Shown in pieces: positions 9,999 to 20,833 of a stretch of DNA of 64,000 bases. The DNA is from Plectosphaerella cucumerina. Lineage: Eukaryota; Ascomycota; Sordariomycetes; Glomerellales; Plectosphaerellaceae. The DNA lies in assembly GCA_020746995.1 (NCBI GenBank), contig JAGPXD010000004.1, positions 4,030,001 to 4,094,000 on the forward strand, given 5' to 3'. The translations under genes were made by a program, and so were the position numbers. Numbering within the stretch: the stretch's first letter is position 1; each line of letters opens with the position of its first letter. A model generated the notes under the pieces. It searched no databases, was not told the DNA's origin, and saw nothing but the letters and a program-made list of their open reading frames with translations.

Positions 9999-10536
9999 GA
10001 CTGGCTGGTTTTTGATGGCGAGGTGACGTCGTACAGTCCAGAAAGGGGCCGGGGTCGGCGCTGCTTCAAGATTGGTTTTAAGCCGTAAGGACAAGCAGAC
10101 GTTGGAGATGTTGGGATTTGAGTCCTCAAGGCAAATCGGGATGTTGCGACAAGCACTACTACTGAGGTAGCTGGGTAGGCAGGTAGTTCAGGCCTGGCCC
10201 GTGTGCCTGGGACGGGAGTGGGGCCAGTCGCGCCAGACTGCAGTGTGATGCAAGCACCGCGAGGCGAGGCGTCCTGCCTAAGGTGCAGGCATTCACTGTA
10301 CCTTCCTTCCATTCATCACGTACAAAGAACCTGATCCTTCATTGTCCGACCCGCGAGGCAGGAAGAAACAGAGCCTCTTCGAACTTGCGATTCCGAAACC
10401 GAACCCTTCCACCGATCAGTCCAAGTTTGCCGACCGCCCGTTCCAACCAAACGACCGACGCAAGACAGCCCGACACCCAGCAAAGCCATTGCTCCTCGTC
10501 CACCGAAACAAGATTCAAGTTTCTCCCCGCAATACC
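9999..10536. promoter_or_regulatory. shared divergent promoter, Vps71 / TFIIF-beta
   Basis: This 538-base region lies between two outward-reading transcription genes. The right half (about 10300-10536) is CCGA/CCAA-rich and looks like the TFIIF-beta leader. No TATA box is seen. Confidence 0.5.
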
Positions 10537-11821
10537 ATGGCGGCCGAGCAAGCCCAGGTCAAGAGCGAGGCTTACATCAAGCCGGAACCTGAGGGAGACT
10601 CCCCGAACGCGCCGCTCGACGAAGACGACCTGTACGAAGACGCGGGCGATCTAGAGTTCTTCGATCAGAATGCAGGCAACGGTTCCGTTGGCCAGGCATA
10701 CCTCGCCAGGCTGCCGAAAGAGCTCTGGGAGGCATGGAGTAGCCTCCCCGACGACGCCGAGATTGAGGTTGGAAAGATGCGACAATGGGATGTCAAGAGG
10801 CCGGACGGAAGCGTTGAGGTTCGTTCTCGACCAGACCTGTTACCCTCACTTGCTGACCACCAGGGCAGCACCGCTTTCGAATGCTATTGAACAAGGAGGT
10901 CGCCGGCCACCAGGGACTTCCTCGAGAGTACGACTTGGACATGGGCCTCGATAACGCTCGGGGTACCTTCATGTTTACCGAAGAGGACCTCCCCAACTTC
11001 AAGGCCAAGTCCAAGGCGAGGACTGAAGCGTCGAACAACGGCATTCCAGCCCATCTATTGCGCCCGAAATCGGAGCGGTTCGCGAAGCCTGCCCGCCGGC
11101 CATTCGACCGAAAAGCTCGTTACCAGCCATTCTACCGAAAGGCCATCCCGAGTACGTCATGGAGTCACCGTTCCGGCACTGCTCGGTCACCCGCTGACAA
11201 TCACACAGAGAGAACGAAGATCGCAGCCCGGCTCATGTATGAGCTGGCGTGTAGGCCGGTGGACAACGATGAGAGTCGGTCGATCCTGCAGCTCAAGCAG
11301 ATCCAGGCACACAAGCCAAAGCACGAGCTCAAGATTGTGGACCACTGGCAGATGAACGGTGTCATCGCACAAGGCTCTGCTGCCGCAATGACCAAGTTCG
11401 GAGGCTTTGTTGTCAGTGCCTCCCCGGCCATGCCGTCCCCCGGTGCTCCCATACTGACATGTTCTAGAAAACTACGAACCCAGTCAAGACAAGCAAGCAG
11501 AAGAGGCCTGCGAACAAGGCCACACGCATGGAAGAGAACGAGCTCCGCACTGCTCTCCTCGACGCGTTCACGACCAAGTATCAGTACTGGAAAATGTCGG
11601 TTCTCAAGGCCACGTTCAATCAGCCCGAGGCATACCTGCGTCAAGAGCTGGAGAAGGTGGCCATTTTGAACCGCTCAGGTCCACACTCCAACGAGTGGGA
11701 GCTGAAGCCTGAGCTGAAGCAAATCATCAACAACCGCGCTCTGGACGAGAGCGCCCCGGACGCCATTGACGACGATGATGACGAGGTCGACATGGAGGAC
11801 GTGCTGCCCGGCTCTGGCTAG
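10537..11821 (+). CDS. TFG2: TFIIF subunit beta (RAP30/Tfg2)
   Basis: This is the small subunit of general transcription factor TFIIF, which escorts RNA polymerase II to the promoter. Four exons (10537-10818, 10869-11151, 11209-11411, 11468-11821) give 373 residues. The N-terminal dimerisation part (YLARLPKELWEAW, then FRMLLNKEV) is followed by AIPKRTKIAARLMYE, the FGGFVKTTNPVK linker and a C-terminal winged helix at about 277-335 (ELRTALLDAF, QPEAYLRQEL, LNRSGPHSNEWELK). The tail is acidic (DDDDDEVDMED). The first two joins are fixed by frame. For the third intron two donors three bases apart (11409, 11412) both keep frame; 11412 (GTCAGT) retains the expected valine. Confidence 0.94.
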
Positions 11822-12098
11822 TCAGTCCACGGCCCGAGCATCGTTCTCGGTCCAAATCGTAGCCTTTTTGTGCATAGCCTGGCGTTCGGGAAATCATCTT
11901 GGAAGGTCTGTTTGGGGTAGTGTTTCGCTCCGAGAGTCAATCAATACAGTTCCAACGGTCCAAACAAAGCTACCAACATGGTAAGTACCTAGAAATGACG
12001 AGCCTCGGCATGCACGAAGTGGGTAACAACCCCGCCATCTATTCGCACTGGCATGCCGTAGTCGCCGCAAACCTCCCAATTACAAACAACTCACCAAC

Positions 12099-12944
12099 AT
12101 GACGTCGAAGCCACTGCATTTGGTACTTGACTTCGATGGAACCATCACACAGCAGGATACCATCGGTGTCCTAGCAGATTTGGGGCAGGACTTTCAGCTT
12201 CGCCAAAAGGCCAAAATATCCCCCACGTGGGCGCAGATCGTGGAGGAGTATGGTCGAGATCACAAGGAATACTCGACAGGCTATCAGCCAGCTTCCGACC
12301 AAAGATCTTCAATCGAGGATGAGCTCGTTTTCCTTCGGCAACTGCGCTCGGTCGAGCACCGCTCCCTGCGTCGTGTCGAGCGTTCGGGACTGTTCCGAGG
12401 CCTGGACGAAGAAACACTCAAGCAAGGGGGTCGCGATGCTCTGAGAAACGGCACCATCCAGCTTCGTGATGGTTTCACCGACATCATGGCGGCAGCATCT
12501 CACAACAAGTGGCATATTTCCGTGTTGTCGGTGAACTGGTCGACCTCCTTCCTACGTGGAGTATTGGAAGGATACCCTGTTCTGGACGTTGTTGCCAACG
12601 AGATACTGCCAGATGGCAGGATCGTGGGACCTGGACATCTGGGGACAGCCTGGAAGGACTCGCCGCTAATGACATGCGAGGATAAGCGGGAGGCTCTGTC
12701 CTCCTTGCTGCTGCAACAAGGGTCGTGTGCCTCGGACCTGGTGTACTTTGGGGACTCAACTTGTGATATCGAGTGTTTGACACTTGGTAGAGGGGTTGCA
12801 GTTGCTTTGGACATAGGATCGACCTTGATGAGAACACTGGAACGAGTGGGGGTGAATGTTCCGTCTGTTGCGGACAGACAACAGTCTGATGCCCTTGTTT
12901 GGGCGAGGTCATTCCAGGAAGTACTGGATGCAGGTTTCCTGTGA
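12099..12944 (+). CDS. HAD-superfamily phosphatase
   Basis: This intronless 281-residue protein has haloacid dehalogenase signatures. Motif I is DFDGTIT at residues 11-17, with the nucleophile and acid aspartates two apart. Motif II lies in ISVLSVNWS, and motif III/IV in VYFGDSTCDIECL. The insert pattern resembles phosphoserine-phosphatase/MtnX-like members, and fungi have cytosolic homologues of this size. The substrate cannot be read from the sequence. The ATG is followed directly by the first beta strand (LHLVLDFDGT), as expected, so the start is firm. Confidence 0.85.
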   Translation: MTSKPLHLVLDFDGTITQQDTIGVLADLGQDFQLRQKAKISPTWAQIVEEYGRDHKEYSTGYQPASDQRSSIEDELVFLRQLRSVEHRSLRRVERSGLFRGLDEETLKQGGRDALRNGTIQLRDGFTDIMAAASHNKWHISVLSVNWSTSFLRGVLEGYPVLDVVANEILPDGRIVGPGHLGTAWKDSPLMTCEDKREALSSLLLQQGSCASDLVYFGDSTCDIECLTLGRGVAVALDIGSTLMRTLERVGVNVPSVADRQQSDALVWARSFQEVLDAGFL

Positions 12945-13340
12945 GATGCGGACTCGGCGCTACACAGGAACACCAAGATGAAACCAAGAGGGCAGAACCG
13001 CTCTCCTTATGCTGTTCAGCTGTGTTTGAGTTGGTACGATACCGAGCCCTTTAGATGCTTCGTTTGGTGGAAGACAATGGCAAAGATGGCAGAGACACAA
13101 TGAGACAAGGACGAACTGTACCTAACAATTGACTGCACCTGACAATCGACTGTACCTGACAATTGGGTTGTTCCCAGCATATCAAGATAGACTGCAAGTA
13201 ATGAAGAGACGGTTGATGCCTGAATCTTTCTATATAGCTGTTCACTGTCCTTCTTCTGGCTTATATACCAGGTCATACTCAAACTTTCGCACTCCATTTC
13301 CACGTCCCATCACCAACCCCAACGGACAGCCACTAGCACA
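12945..13340. other. promoter of small cysteine protein, with repeat
   Basis: This stretch holds a 17-base tandem repeat (13116-13166) and two TATATA elements (13231-13236 and 13262-13267) upstream of the 13341 ATG. No gene is seen. Confidence 0.5.
13116..13166. repeat. three imperfect 17-base tandem repeats
   Basis: Three adjacent copies of CTGTACCTGACAATCGA-like units start at 13116, 13133 and 13150 and differ at two to four positions each. They lie about 175 bases upstream of a small ORF and could be regulatory or a neutral minisatellite. Confidence 0.75.
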
Positions 13341-13625
13341 ATGTGTACGTACAGAAACTTCCAGTTCGACGACTGTCGCCATGAAGTCGGCGGTTCTAAA
13401 ATCGAGGACTGCTCGAGGCAGAGTGCGTTTCTGGCAGGCGTCACCGAATCGGCCTGCCAAGAGAAGACCTGGAAACTCACATTGGTCATAGAAAGCTGGC
13501 TTATGAAGTGCCCAACCTGCAGGATCGGAAGGGAGCTGTCCCCGGCAAACGAACTCCTTCGCAAGTCTCAGCAGACAGCAGACTTGATTTCTGAGGTCAT
13601 GTCGAGCATGGACGAGGCTTCATGA
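13341..13625 (+). CDS. hypothetical small cysteine-containing protein
   Basis: This is a single-exon frame of 94 residues. It begins MCTYRNFQFDDCRHE and carries six cysteines: C2, C12, C24, C39 and a CPTC pair near residue 57. There is no signal peptide, so a zinc-binding intracellular protein is likelier than a secreted one. The MC-T-N-F-C-H opening resembles short fungal proteins of unknown function that I recall only loosely. Support comes from two TATATA elements 75-110 bases upstream and an intact frame in a region without other coding signals. It could be a chance ORF. Confidence 0.5.
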   Translation: MCTYRNFQFDDCRHEVGGSKIEDCSRQSAFLAGVTESACQEKTWKLTLVIESWLMKCPTCRIGRELSPANELLRKSQQTADLISEVMSSMDEAS

Positions 13626-14893
13626 TGCTGGCCACAACCTGCAGTCAAGGACCACCACTCGTTTCCCACTTTGGAAACTAGACCATATCCAATATCAATT
13701 GAACCCCAAAGGAACCTACTTTCATATCATGCCTGCATTGTGCCAGCCCCAGTGACGACCCGAGGTCCAAGTGTTTTCCCCGTACCTGCTACAACCACCT
13801 TAACTGGCAAACTGGGTAGGACAGTAGGCACCTAGTGAATGTGCTAACCACTGCAGGCTTGCCAGGACCGCTCCATGGAAGGAACGAGCACAGTGGCTTA
13901 CCAAAAACCAATCAATGCCCTGATGCATTGAGGATGGTACCTGTAGTCTCTTCAGGCGATTCGCGCTAGCGGGCGGCGCGTGGATGCGCCAGCGTCCCCA
14001 TGCATGATGGACTGTGGGGACAACCCCCCTGTTCCGTTTAACCCCTTGCGTGTGACTGCCTTCCCCGGTTCAAGTTGACCCCCGATCCAACAACCTGTCA
14101 AGGGACCACCCCCTCCTTCTCCCTTCCCCCTACTTCCTTCTATCACGGTCCACGAATCCTTCACGCCCTGCAGAGTCAGGTGCACCCAGTGACAACCACT
14201 TCCCTCGACCGGACGTGGTGCCTAAATCGCCGTTTCCAGCGTCGTTTTGGGTCCCGAAGAACCTCGAGCAGACGGCACAGGGCATTCAATCCGGCCTTCA
14301 CTTCAGCGCCATCTGGCACCCGACGCCCGAGGCCCGACGCTGCCCGCAGCAGCTTCCAGCTTCCTCAACTCCCCGTACCGCAACACAACAACAAACGCGT
14401 GCACAGCTCCCTCCCTCTCTTCGAAGACCCAGGTCCCCGCCCGTCGGTTTCTCCCGTGCTCTTTGGGTCGGACATCTACCCCAAGGGAGTCGGGTGAGTG
14501 CTCAATCATCTGCACACGGCAGACCTGCCTCGCGACTGACACGAGGTGCACAGAAACCCGCCACAAAACAGCCCGGCCCCTACCTACATGTCGTCGACGC
14601 TCTGATGCCGACCCCCTTGCTAGGGATTATACACGCCCCAAGCCACGGAGCCCGGCTGGCATGTCTCACCGGCTGTCTGCCTCAGCTTTCGGCTCAAGCG
14701 TTGTGACCCGCTGGTCCGTCGATTGAACCCAGCGCATTCCTCTCCCGAGCATCGAAACACCACCCTTACGGGGCGAGCCGCAGCCAACTCTCCCCCCCAA
14801 CTTCGAAGCTACCGCCACCGACATCTGCCCCTTGCAATACCCAAGTCACTCTCGACGGCTAGCCTGGGACGAGCCCGGCTGCTCACCTGCTCA
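13626..14893. other. long C-rich 5' region of the 14894 gene
   Basis: About 1.27 kb without a recognisable gene. From about 14075 the sequence is strongly CCC/TCC/CAC-rich with overlapping low-complexity ORFs on both strands, as in a long leader or promoter upstream of the Ser/Pro-rich protein. Confidence 0.5.
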
Positions 14894-15868
14894 ATGGAGC
14901 CAGTGCCCGAAACAGAGAGGATGGAGGAGTTCCGCTCCTCCCCCCTTCCTTCGCTCCGACTGCAGAGCTCTCCGGGCAACTATGCCGACACCGAACAGCT
15001 GAGAAAGCCACCAACACTGCGTCGTTCGACCGACCCGAGCCCCTCGTCTCCCACCTCTCCAGCATGGGGCGTCTCCTCGGCCCTCCCATACCGCCCGCGG
15101 ACGACATCGCCTCTCGCGGGACATGCGCGATCAAGGTCGGCTGCCAGTATCAGCCTTCCCATGTCACGTACACAATCCCTCCCTGGCGTCAATGGTGCCG
15201 GACACATCCTCTACCCTCCCCAGTTGCGCCCGCCAAGCCCGCTGGGGTCGCCCGGTCGCATTCGTGCTTCCAGGAAGCCAGTGGACGAAGCTTTCCCATC
15301 CTCCCCCGTGCGGTCCTCCGTCTTCGACACTGAGAGGCAAGGCATGGAAAGAAGTAGCTCGCCGACCTTGGCCGTGTCCACGCCAGCTTCGACCGCCAAC
15401 CGCTATCGTCGCCCGTCGTCGCCTCTGCGCCATGTAGCCCATCCTGGCTCTTCCTCCCCTGTTCCACCGCCGTCGTCATTCTCGGCAGGCTCCTCGCCAT
15501 CGATCCGGCCATATGACGGCCTCTCAGGGAGCTACGGCATGGGACTGACCTTGCCGTCATCATCGGTTCCGTCCACCCCGACCTCGGCACGCTCAAGGAG
15601 CCCAAGTATCTCAAGTCTGGAGACAATCCCAGACTCTCCCGACGCGGAAGAAGCTGCTATGGAAGCGGAACGCTTAGCCCAGCTCAAGGCTGCGGCTGAT
15701 ATGGCTGACGGCAACGACTCCTCAGAGGCCAAGGGGCGAGGCAGCTTGGACGTTCCCGCCCGCGGCCGAACCATGAACTTTGGGTCACGGGACAAACGAA
15801 AGAGATGGAGCGTCTGCGGCGCCGAGAGACGAGGTGATCTCGATCTTGAGACCATCTGGGAAGATTGA
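14894..15868 (+). CDS. Ser/Pro-rich basic protein with conserved C-terminal motif
   Basis: This is a 324-residue, intronless, mostly disordered protein. Serine, proline and arginine dominate, with many SP/SPS phosphorylation-like sites (SSPSP, SRSPSISS). An acidic/alanine helix near residue 260 (DSPDAEEAAMEAERLAQL) precedes a C-terminal block, KRKRWSVCGAERRGDLDLET followed by IWED. That block looks like a short linear motif and resembles tails I recall in other ascomycete proline-rich proteins, but I cannot name the family. The start MEPVPETERMEEF is the first ATG after the C-rich leader; the frame is open further upstream. Signalling or cell-cycle phosphorylation is a guess. Confidence 0.75.
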   Translation: MEPVPETERMEEFRSSPLPSLRLQSSPGNYADTEQLRKPPTLRRSTDPSPSSPTSPAWGVSSALPYRPRTTSPLAGHARSRSAASISLPMSRTQSLPGVNGAGHILYPPQLRPPSPLGSPGRIRASRKPVDEAFPSSPVRSSVFDTERQGMERSSSPTLAVSTPASTANRYRRPSSPLRHVAHPGSSSPVPPPSSFSAGSSPSIRPYDGLSGSYGMGLTLPSSSVPSTPTSARSRSPSISSLETIPDSPDAEEAAMEAERLAQLKAAADMADGNDSSEAKGRGSLDVPARGRTMNFGSRDKRKRWSVCGAERRGDLDLETIWED

Positions 15869-16592
15869 GCGGGCATGGCCATGTTGGTTCAAATACGCAC
15901 CTGGTACTCCTCTCCTTGAGTCGGCATGGCATTTGGAATTACACTACGGCGTTAGGGCTCTTCGTTATTGATACCCGTCTTTCCCCTGCTCAACGAAGAA
16001 GTTAACTCTCATGTCCGACGTATTCTCCGCACGAGTGATGGTGATGGACAGTCGAGGCTCAAGTCCAGGCCCTGTGGCGGTACCCGATTTCCAGATTCTG
16101 CGCTGTCTCCCGGACATCCGTGGCTCTACTGATCAAATCAGCAAGCGATGGTGGCAGCTAATTCACACACTTCTGCAGCAAATCGTCCATTCTCGGTCGG
16201 TCGGGGTGGGTTCCCTGTATCCCTCTGGCCAACAGCCACTCCCTCGACGATGCCCCTTTGCGCCACTCCCTAGACACAGGACCTTGGGTCCATAATGCCC
16301 AAACCTTCTCCCTCCCATATCCCGCAGCCTCCTAGATGGTCAATAATCGTGCCTAGATTGCAATCCTGCAGTACAATCCCCCACAGGCGGCCAGCATCAG
16401 CAGCAATGGCGCCCATCAACATCTGTCGCCTCATGTATAAAGCTTCATGGCTCTGCTGCCGAACCAGTATCTTTCATCAGCACAAACAACTCAGCCCGCC
16501 TCAGTCTCAAGAGCCAAAGACTCTTCGCTCATCAGCAGCTACTCCGACAAGACGCCATCACCACCTCCACCACCCGAACCCTCATCATCGAC
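15869..16592. other. promoter of the PAN-like secreted protein gene
   Basis: No gene is recognised in these 724 bases. A TATAAA at 16436-16441 lies about 150 bases before the downstream ATG, and the last 130 bases are CCACC/CATCA-rich leader-like sequence. Confidence 0.5.
16436..16441 (+). promoter_or_regulatory. TATA-box candidate
   Basis: TATAAA lies 152 bases upstream of the secreted-protein ATG at 16593. Consensus match only. Confidence 0.4.
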
Positions 16593-17885
16593 ATGTCTTC
16601 GGCCTTGCTACTTCTGAGCACTTGGGCTGCCCTCTTCCCGGGCACCATCGCGGCCCCCAATGCTCAGGGACCTCGGGCTGAGGTAAATCACCACAGCCGT
16701 CCTCTTCTTCTTGACGAAAAGTCACTGACTCCGCGCAGGGAGCTGCACATGGTCATTCGAATGTCTGGTCTCGGCACGAGCACTCTCACTCCTCGCGGGC
16801 CCGGTACCTCCGAGGACGCCCGGTGTATGCGCTCAACGGCACCAACGCGACGCTGCCGTTGCCTCCCTCTACGGCAACGCCTGTCGACGTCTATCCTGGT
16901 GCCGGAGGCGCACCGACACTCACTTCAGTGGCCGCCTGCCAGTTTTACGACGACTACACCAGCACGACCACGATCGAAGTCACTGTCTTCATCACCGAGA
17001 GCCAAGAAGGGCTGAGCTCGACAGACATCGCCAGTATTTCTGCCACTCTCTCGGCCCCCTACCCCAGCAACGCAACCACGACGCGAGCTCCCGGATACGG
17101 CCAGGAGACGCAGCGCGGCACTGGAGCTGGATACCCTATCCTCACCGCCACAGGCGGCGCAACGAGGCAGTACTACCCGGGATACCACGTGTCCGGCAAT
17201 TCCACGGCGACTTCCACCTCCACTCTCTCTGGAAACCCCATCTTGAACACCACCTCCTCGACATCTGCCACTGTCACCACGGAGTCCGGTTACCGGGTGA
17301 CACTGGCTCCCATCAGCAACCTCACGACGACCCACGCCCCCAAGTCTACTGAAGACTGTGTTATTGACACAGCCATCGAGCCTGTCACAACGGCAACCCT
17401 CACCATCATGCCCACCGACTCGAGTATCCCCACGAGGACAGTGTCCGAGGGTGATGATGTCGCTACCGGAAAGCCCCAGCCCGAGACCAGACACTGCGGC
17501 GTCCACGGCCTCCCCGTTGGCAACTACTTCATTGCTCGATTCGTCGAGAACGCGCCGGGTGTCCCCGTCACCCTGGAGGGCTGCTACCAGTTCTGCAACG
17601 CAAGTGCCCCCGTAATGACTGCCCGGATATATGTGAGAGATGCTAATGCTGCTGCAGAGTGTCATGGAGGCCACGGAAGGCTGCCGCTCTTACCGCTTCT
17701 ACCCCGAGCGTGGTATCAACGCCCCCCGTTGCGACCTGTACGGAAGCCCGGTTGCCTACGCCCTCGACCGCATCGAGGATCGCCACGTGGACATCTGGTT
17801 CGACCTCGAGTGTGGCTCTCCTCGTGATTCTCGCTGGGCTGGTCTCCCTGGACTGGCACGTCTGGCTGAGCTCGGGCTCGAGTAA
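16593..17885 (+). CDS. secreted Ser/Thr-rich protein with PAN-like C-terminus
   Basis: Three exons (16593-16682, 16739-17599, 17658-17885) encode 392 residues. A signal peptide (MSSALLLLSTWAALFPGTIA) is followed by a His/Arg-rich segment. About 240 residues of Ser/Thr-rich, sequon-rich sequence (NGTNAT, TTTHAP, STSTLSG) probably carry O-glycans as a wall or matrix stalk. The C-terminal 110 residues hold a cysteine module (HCGVHGLP, EGCYQFCN, EGCRSYRF, RCDLYGS, LECGSP) that resembles a PAN/apple-type binding fold. The second intron has a GC-AG boundary: donor GCAAGT at 17600, acceptor CAG. It is the only donor in phase with the downstream frame. No GPI signal is seen. Adhesion is inference. 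Confidence 0.8.
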
Positions 17886-18182
17886 GCTCGGCGGACGACC
17901 TCACGGCGAACCCTCAGAGGAGAGGCCCATGGGGCGCCTTATTCATACTGGGCATCATTTCTAGGCCATCTTGGCCATTGTGGACTGTGGGCTGTGATTT
18001 GGACATGCGGAGTTAATGTTTCGGAACGTCATCCGGTGGTCGAGATATAGAGTCACCCGTGATATCACGCGTGACACTCGACAGTAATAATCTATCGAAT
18101 TCATTGGTTATCTGAGAATCGTCCGTTTCAAACTGTGAGTGAATGCCCAGTTATTGATCAACTCACCACCCCACCGGCTTCA

Positions 18183-19460
18183 TCAATCAAAGGGAATCCG
18201 ACGCAGCGTGTCTGCGGCCCCCTTCTTCCGCATCTCCTGGGCAGCAGCGAGACTGCTCGGCACCTTGATGCCGCAGCAGTCGCCCCATCCCACCTGCTGG
18301 TGTTTGTGGTCCTTGACGCTGTGGACGTGGGTTGCGTCGCTTTCAGCTTCGTCTCGGTCGCCCTCCTTGCCCATGCCTTCCACAGCGGGTATCAAGGACC
18401 CAAACAGGAAGTGCTGCATGACGGGAAGCTTTCCCAGAACCTCTCCGACGAACATTCGTCGCATGCCACCCTCGACCTTGGACCAAGACTTGGCCGCCGA
18501 GATGTCATCGAGCATAGGACTGTGCCAGCGGAGACCCTTGACCGTCTTGGTGCTGTTGACAAATTTGACCTGGCCCAGGTAGAGGTATTCGTCACCCGCC
18601 TCTTCCAGTGTCAGCTGCTGGTGAATGGCGAGAGGCGTGATGTAAGGGTGGTACAGCAGCTGAGAAGCGCCGAAAAGGAAGGGGAGGAATTGGTAATCAT
18701 CCAAGCCCCAAACGCCATGGGAGCCAGCGGGCTCCAGATAGTAGGTCATCTGAACCTCCCGCATAAGCTCCAGGTAACGAGAAAAGACGACAAGGACGAG
18801 CGCCTTGAAGTCGGACCTCGTGACCACCCGGAGCTGATAGAGGCATAGGAGCCACATGACGAAGTTGAGCTCGTGGCCGGAGCCATAGTCGATGCGGGCC
18901 TGATTACCAAACGACTGCATAAAGTATGTTGACACCTCGTCGATTGCGGCCGGGGTTGCCAGGCCGATTTTCTTGTGCCAGCCGGGTGCTTCCAGCTTGA
19001 CGAGGTCCAGGAAGTCCCGGAAGGCCTTGTTGCCGAATCGCGAGCCGCCTTGCTCGGTTGGAGGAGACTTGAGGAGGAGCTCGTGGACGCCATCGATGAT
19101 GGACAGAATGCCCTTCAAGGTGCTGCTCATGCTGCTGGCGTCGACGGCAGAGCGCGGCTGATCTTGGACTGACTCGGAAAGGTTGAAAACAAAGGCCAAT
19201 ACAAGCTTGTACGTGGGGGAGGCAAGGAACATCTCATGATCGCTTGGAGAGAGGATCCTCCGGGATGGGGTTTGAAATGACAGCGACGAGGGGTCCTCGG
19301 GCGGCGTCTTCAGCGCTGGGGTCTCTGGGCGTGGTAAAGGGTTTTGCGCAGCTCTGCGTCGTTGACGAGGTTCGAGCTTGGGAATCTGGGCCGTCGAGGC
19401 TGGTGTTCCCAGCTTCATCGCCGAACCCAGTCGGCTTGTGGACTCGGCAGATGAGGCCAT
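18183..19460 (-). CDS. PP2A phosphatase activator (PTPA/Rrd family)
   Basis: PTPA is a peptidyl-prolyl isomerase-like chaperone that activates PP2A-type phosphatases with ATP/Mg. The single exon gives 425 residues. The PTPA domain runs from about residue 75 ([15 protein letters not shown]) to 380, with the family motifs [10 protein letters not shown] (191-200) and [18 protein letters not shown] (251-268), then [14 protein letters not shown]. The N-terminal 70 residues are basic and disordered. The [11 protein letters not shown] is the first in the frame. Fungi have two paralogues (Rrd1, Rrd2); I do not assign one. Confidence 0.93.
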   Translation of the reverse strand: MASSAESTSRLGSAMKLGTPASTAQIPKLEPRQRRRAAQNPLPRPETPALKTPPEDPSSLSFQTPSRRILSPSDHEMFLASPTYKLVLAFVFNLSESVQDQPRSAVDASSMSSTLKGILSIIDGVHELLLKSPPTEQGGSRFGNKAFRDFLDLVKLEAPGWHKKIGLATPAAIDEVSTYFMQSFGNQARIDYGSGHELNFVMWLLCLYQLRVVTRSDFKALVLVVFSRYLELMREVQMTYYLEPAGSHGVWGLDDYQFLPFLFGASQLLYHPYITPLAIHQQLTLEEAGDEYLYLGQVKFVNSTKTVKGLRWHSPMLDDISAAKSWSKVEGGMRRMFVGEVLGKLPVMQHFLFGSLIPAVEGMGKEGDRDEAESDATHVHSVKDHKHQQVGWGDCCGIKVPSSLAAAQEMRKKGAADTLRRIPFD

Positions 19461-19922
19461 GATCTCGTGTTTGCAACCCCTGGATTCGATGTGCTGCGAT
19501 GCCCGTCCTTGAGTAGAGTTGAGTGAGAGTGTACGATGTTGAGGGTGAGTATGGATGGGAATTGGTTGTTTCCAAGGTGCTGATTAATGAGCAGGTAGTA
19601 AGGAGAACGGAGGCTACGTATGGCGGAGAGTTTGGTGGTGATGTCCACGGGTCCGCACCGCACCCGTTAGTGCACAGCCAGCAGTGCTGCGGTGGCACCG
19701 TTGCCCGCTCTGGGCCGGCGGACCCACAAACGTCGCCCCGTCGTGGAAGCCCATTGGGTCATTCAGACCTGCCTTCTCATGATTTTATTTCATACTCATC
19801 AACGACGACATCCTCATCCGCCTTTGAAAAGCTGCAGGCCACACAAAACCCTTCGACATTCTCGAGCCGAAGCTGTCTCCTCAAAGTCCTTCAACGACAT
19901 TTCATCAAGACGAACTGCGAGC
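19461..19922. promoter_or_regulatory. shared divergent promoter, PTPA / Rrp46
   Basis: This 462-base region lies between outward-reading housekeeping genes. No TATA box or repeat is obvious. Confidence 0.5.
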
Positions 19923-20833
19923 ATGACCACCCAGGACCAGGCCGAGGGACGGCTCTCCCTTCTCCATCGAACTGATGGCTCTGCAACTTTCTCGTTTGGC
20001 GGCTACACCATCATAGCTTCAGTGAACGGCCCCATCGAGGCACAGCGCCGCGAAGAAACCCCTTTTGAGGCGGTACTTGATGTCGTCGTCAGGCCAGCCG
20101 CTGGAGTCGGAGGTACGCACAAAATTCACTCCCCCGGGCACTCAGTCTGTCTTCTGCTGGAAGGAGTAAGTCACGAAACGCCAAATCACTGACATGCTGG
20201 TTGTGTGTTTCCAGGTACGAGGGAGCGTCAACTGGAGGCTATGCTGCAGGCTGCTTTGCGGCAGTTGGTTCTTGTGCAGAGGTGGCCCCGGTGTGTCTTC
20301 CAAATCACCCTCCAGATCGCACAGAACCCGACGAACGATTACGTGAACAGCAAGGTTGTCCAAGCACAGTCGGTAAGTCACGAATATGCCCCTGTGTGTC
20401 GCTCACCGGCCGTTCATGATGCTGACTACCTGTATTTGCCTAGAACATTCTGGTGTTCCCTGCCCTGCTCCATGCCGCGCAGCTTGCACTGCTCTCTGGT
20501 GCGGTTGCCATGAAGTCTGTTGCCGCCGCTGCTATCGTTGCCCTTCCCAAGGGCTCTCCGGAGTCAGAAGCTGTCGTGAACCCCAGCCCTCTCGCAGCAA
20601 ACGAAGCGGCGTCCCTGCATCTCGTGGGCTTCTCGCAACAAGGCGCCCTGCTGCTGACAGAAAGCGAGGGCAAATTCACAGTAGCCGAATGGGAGGCTGC
20701 CATCGAGGTTGGACGTCAATCGTGCCAGCCAAAAGAAGCGAGTGCTATGGACGAGACGGAGACGCCCGACATGGGCCAATTCCTCCGCTCCATCACTGAA
20801 GCGAGGCTGGCGTCTGATCTCAACTGGAGATGA
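19923..20833 (+). CDS. RRP46: exosome subunit Rrp46 (RNase PH-like)
   Basis: Rrp46 is one of six RNase PH-like subunits of the core exosome ring, which channels RNA for 3' processing and decay. Three exons (19923-20112, 20215-20372, 20444-20833) encode 245 residues. The RNase PH fold shows RADGSATF-type strands (LLHRTDGSATFSFG), NGPIEAQRREE, the TRERQLEAMLQAALRQ helix and LLHAAQLALLSGAVAMK. The first intron is 102 bases and splits a glycine codon; the second is 71 bases and in phase 0. The length fits the family. The C-terminal EVGRQSCQPKEAS to LNWR tail is ordinary. Confidence 0.92.

Noticed and set aside
14075..14726. Overlapping plus-strand ORFs in the C-rich region
   Set aside because: Three overlapping frames are all open because stops are rare in CCC/TCC-rich DNA; none shows protein-like features.
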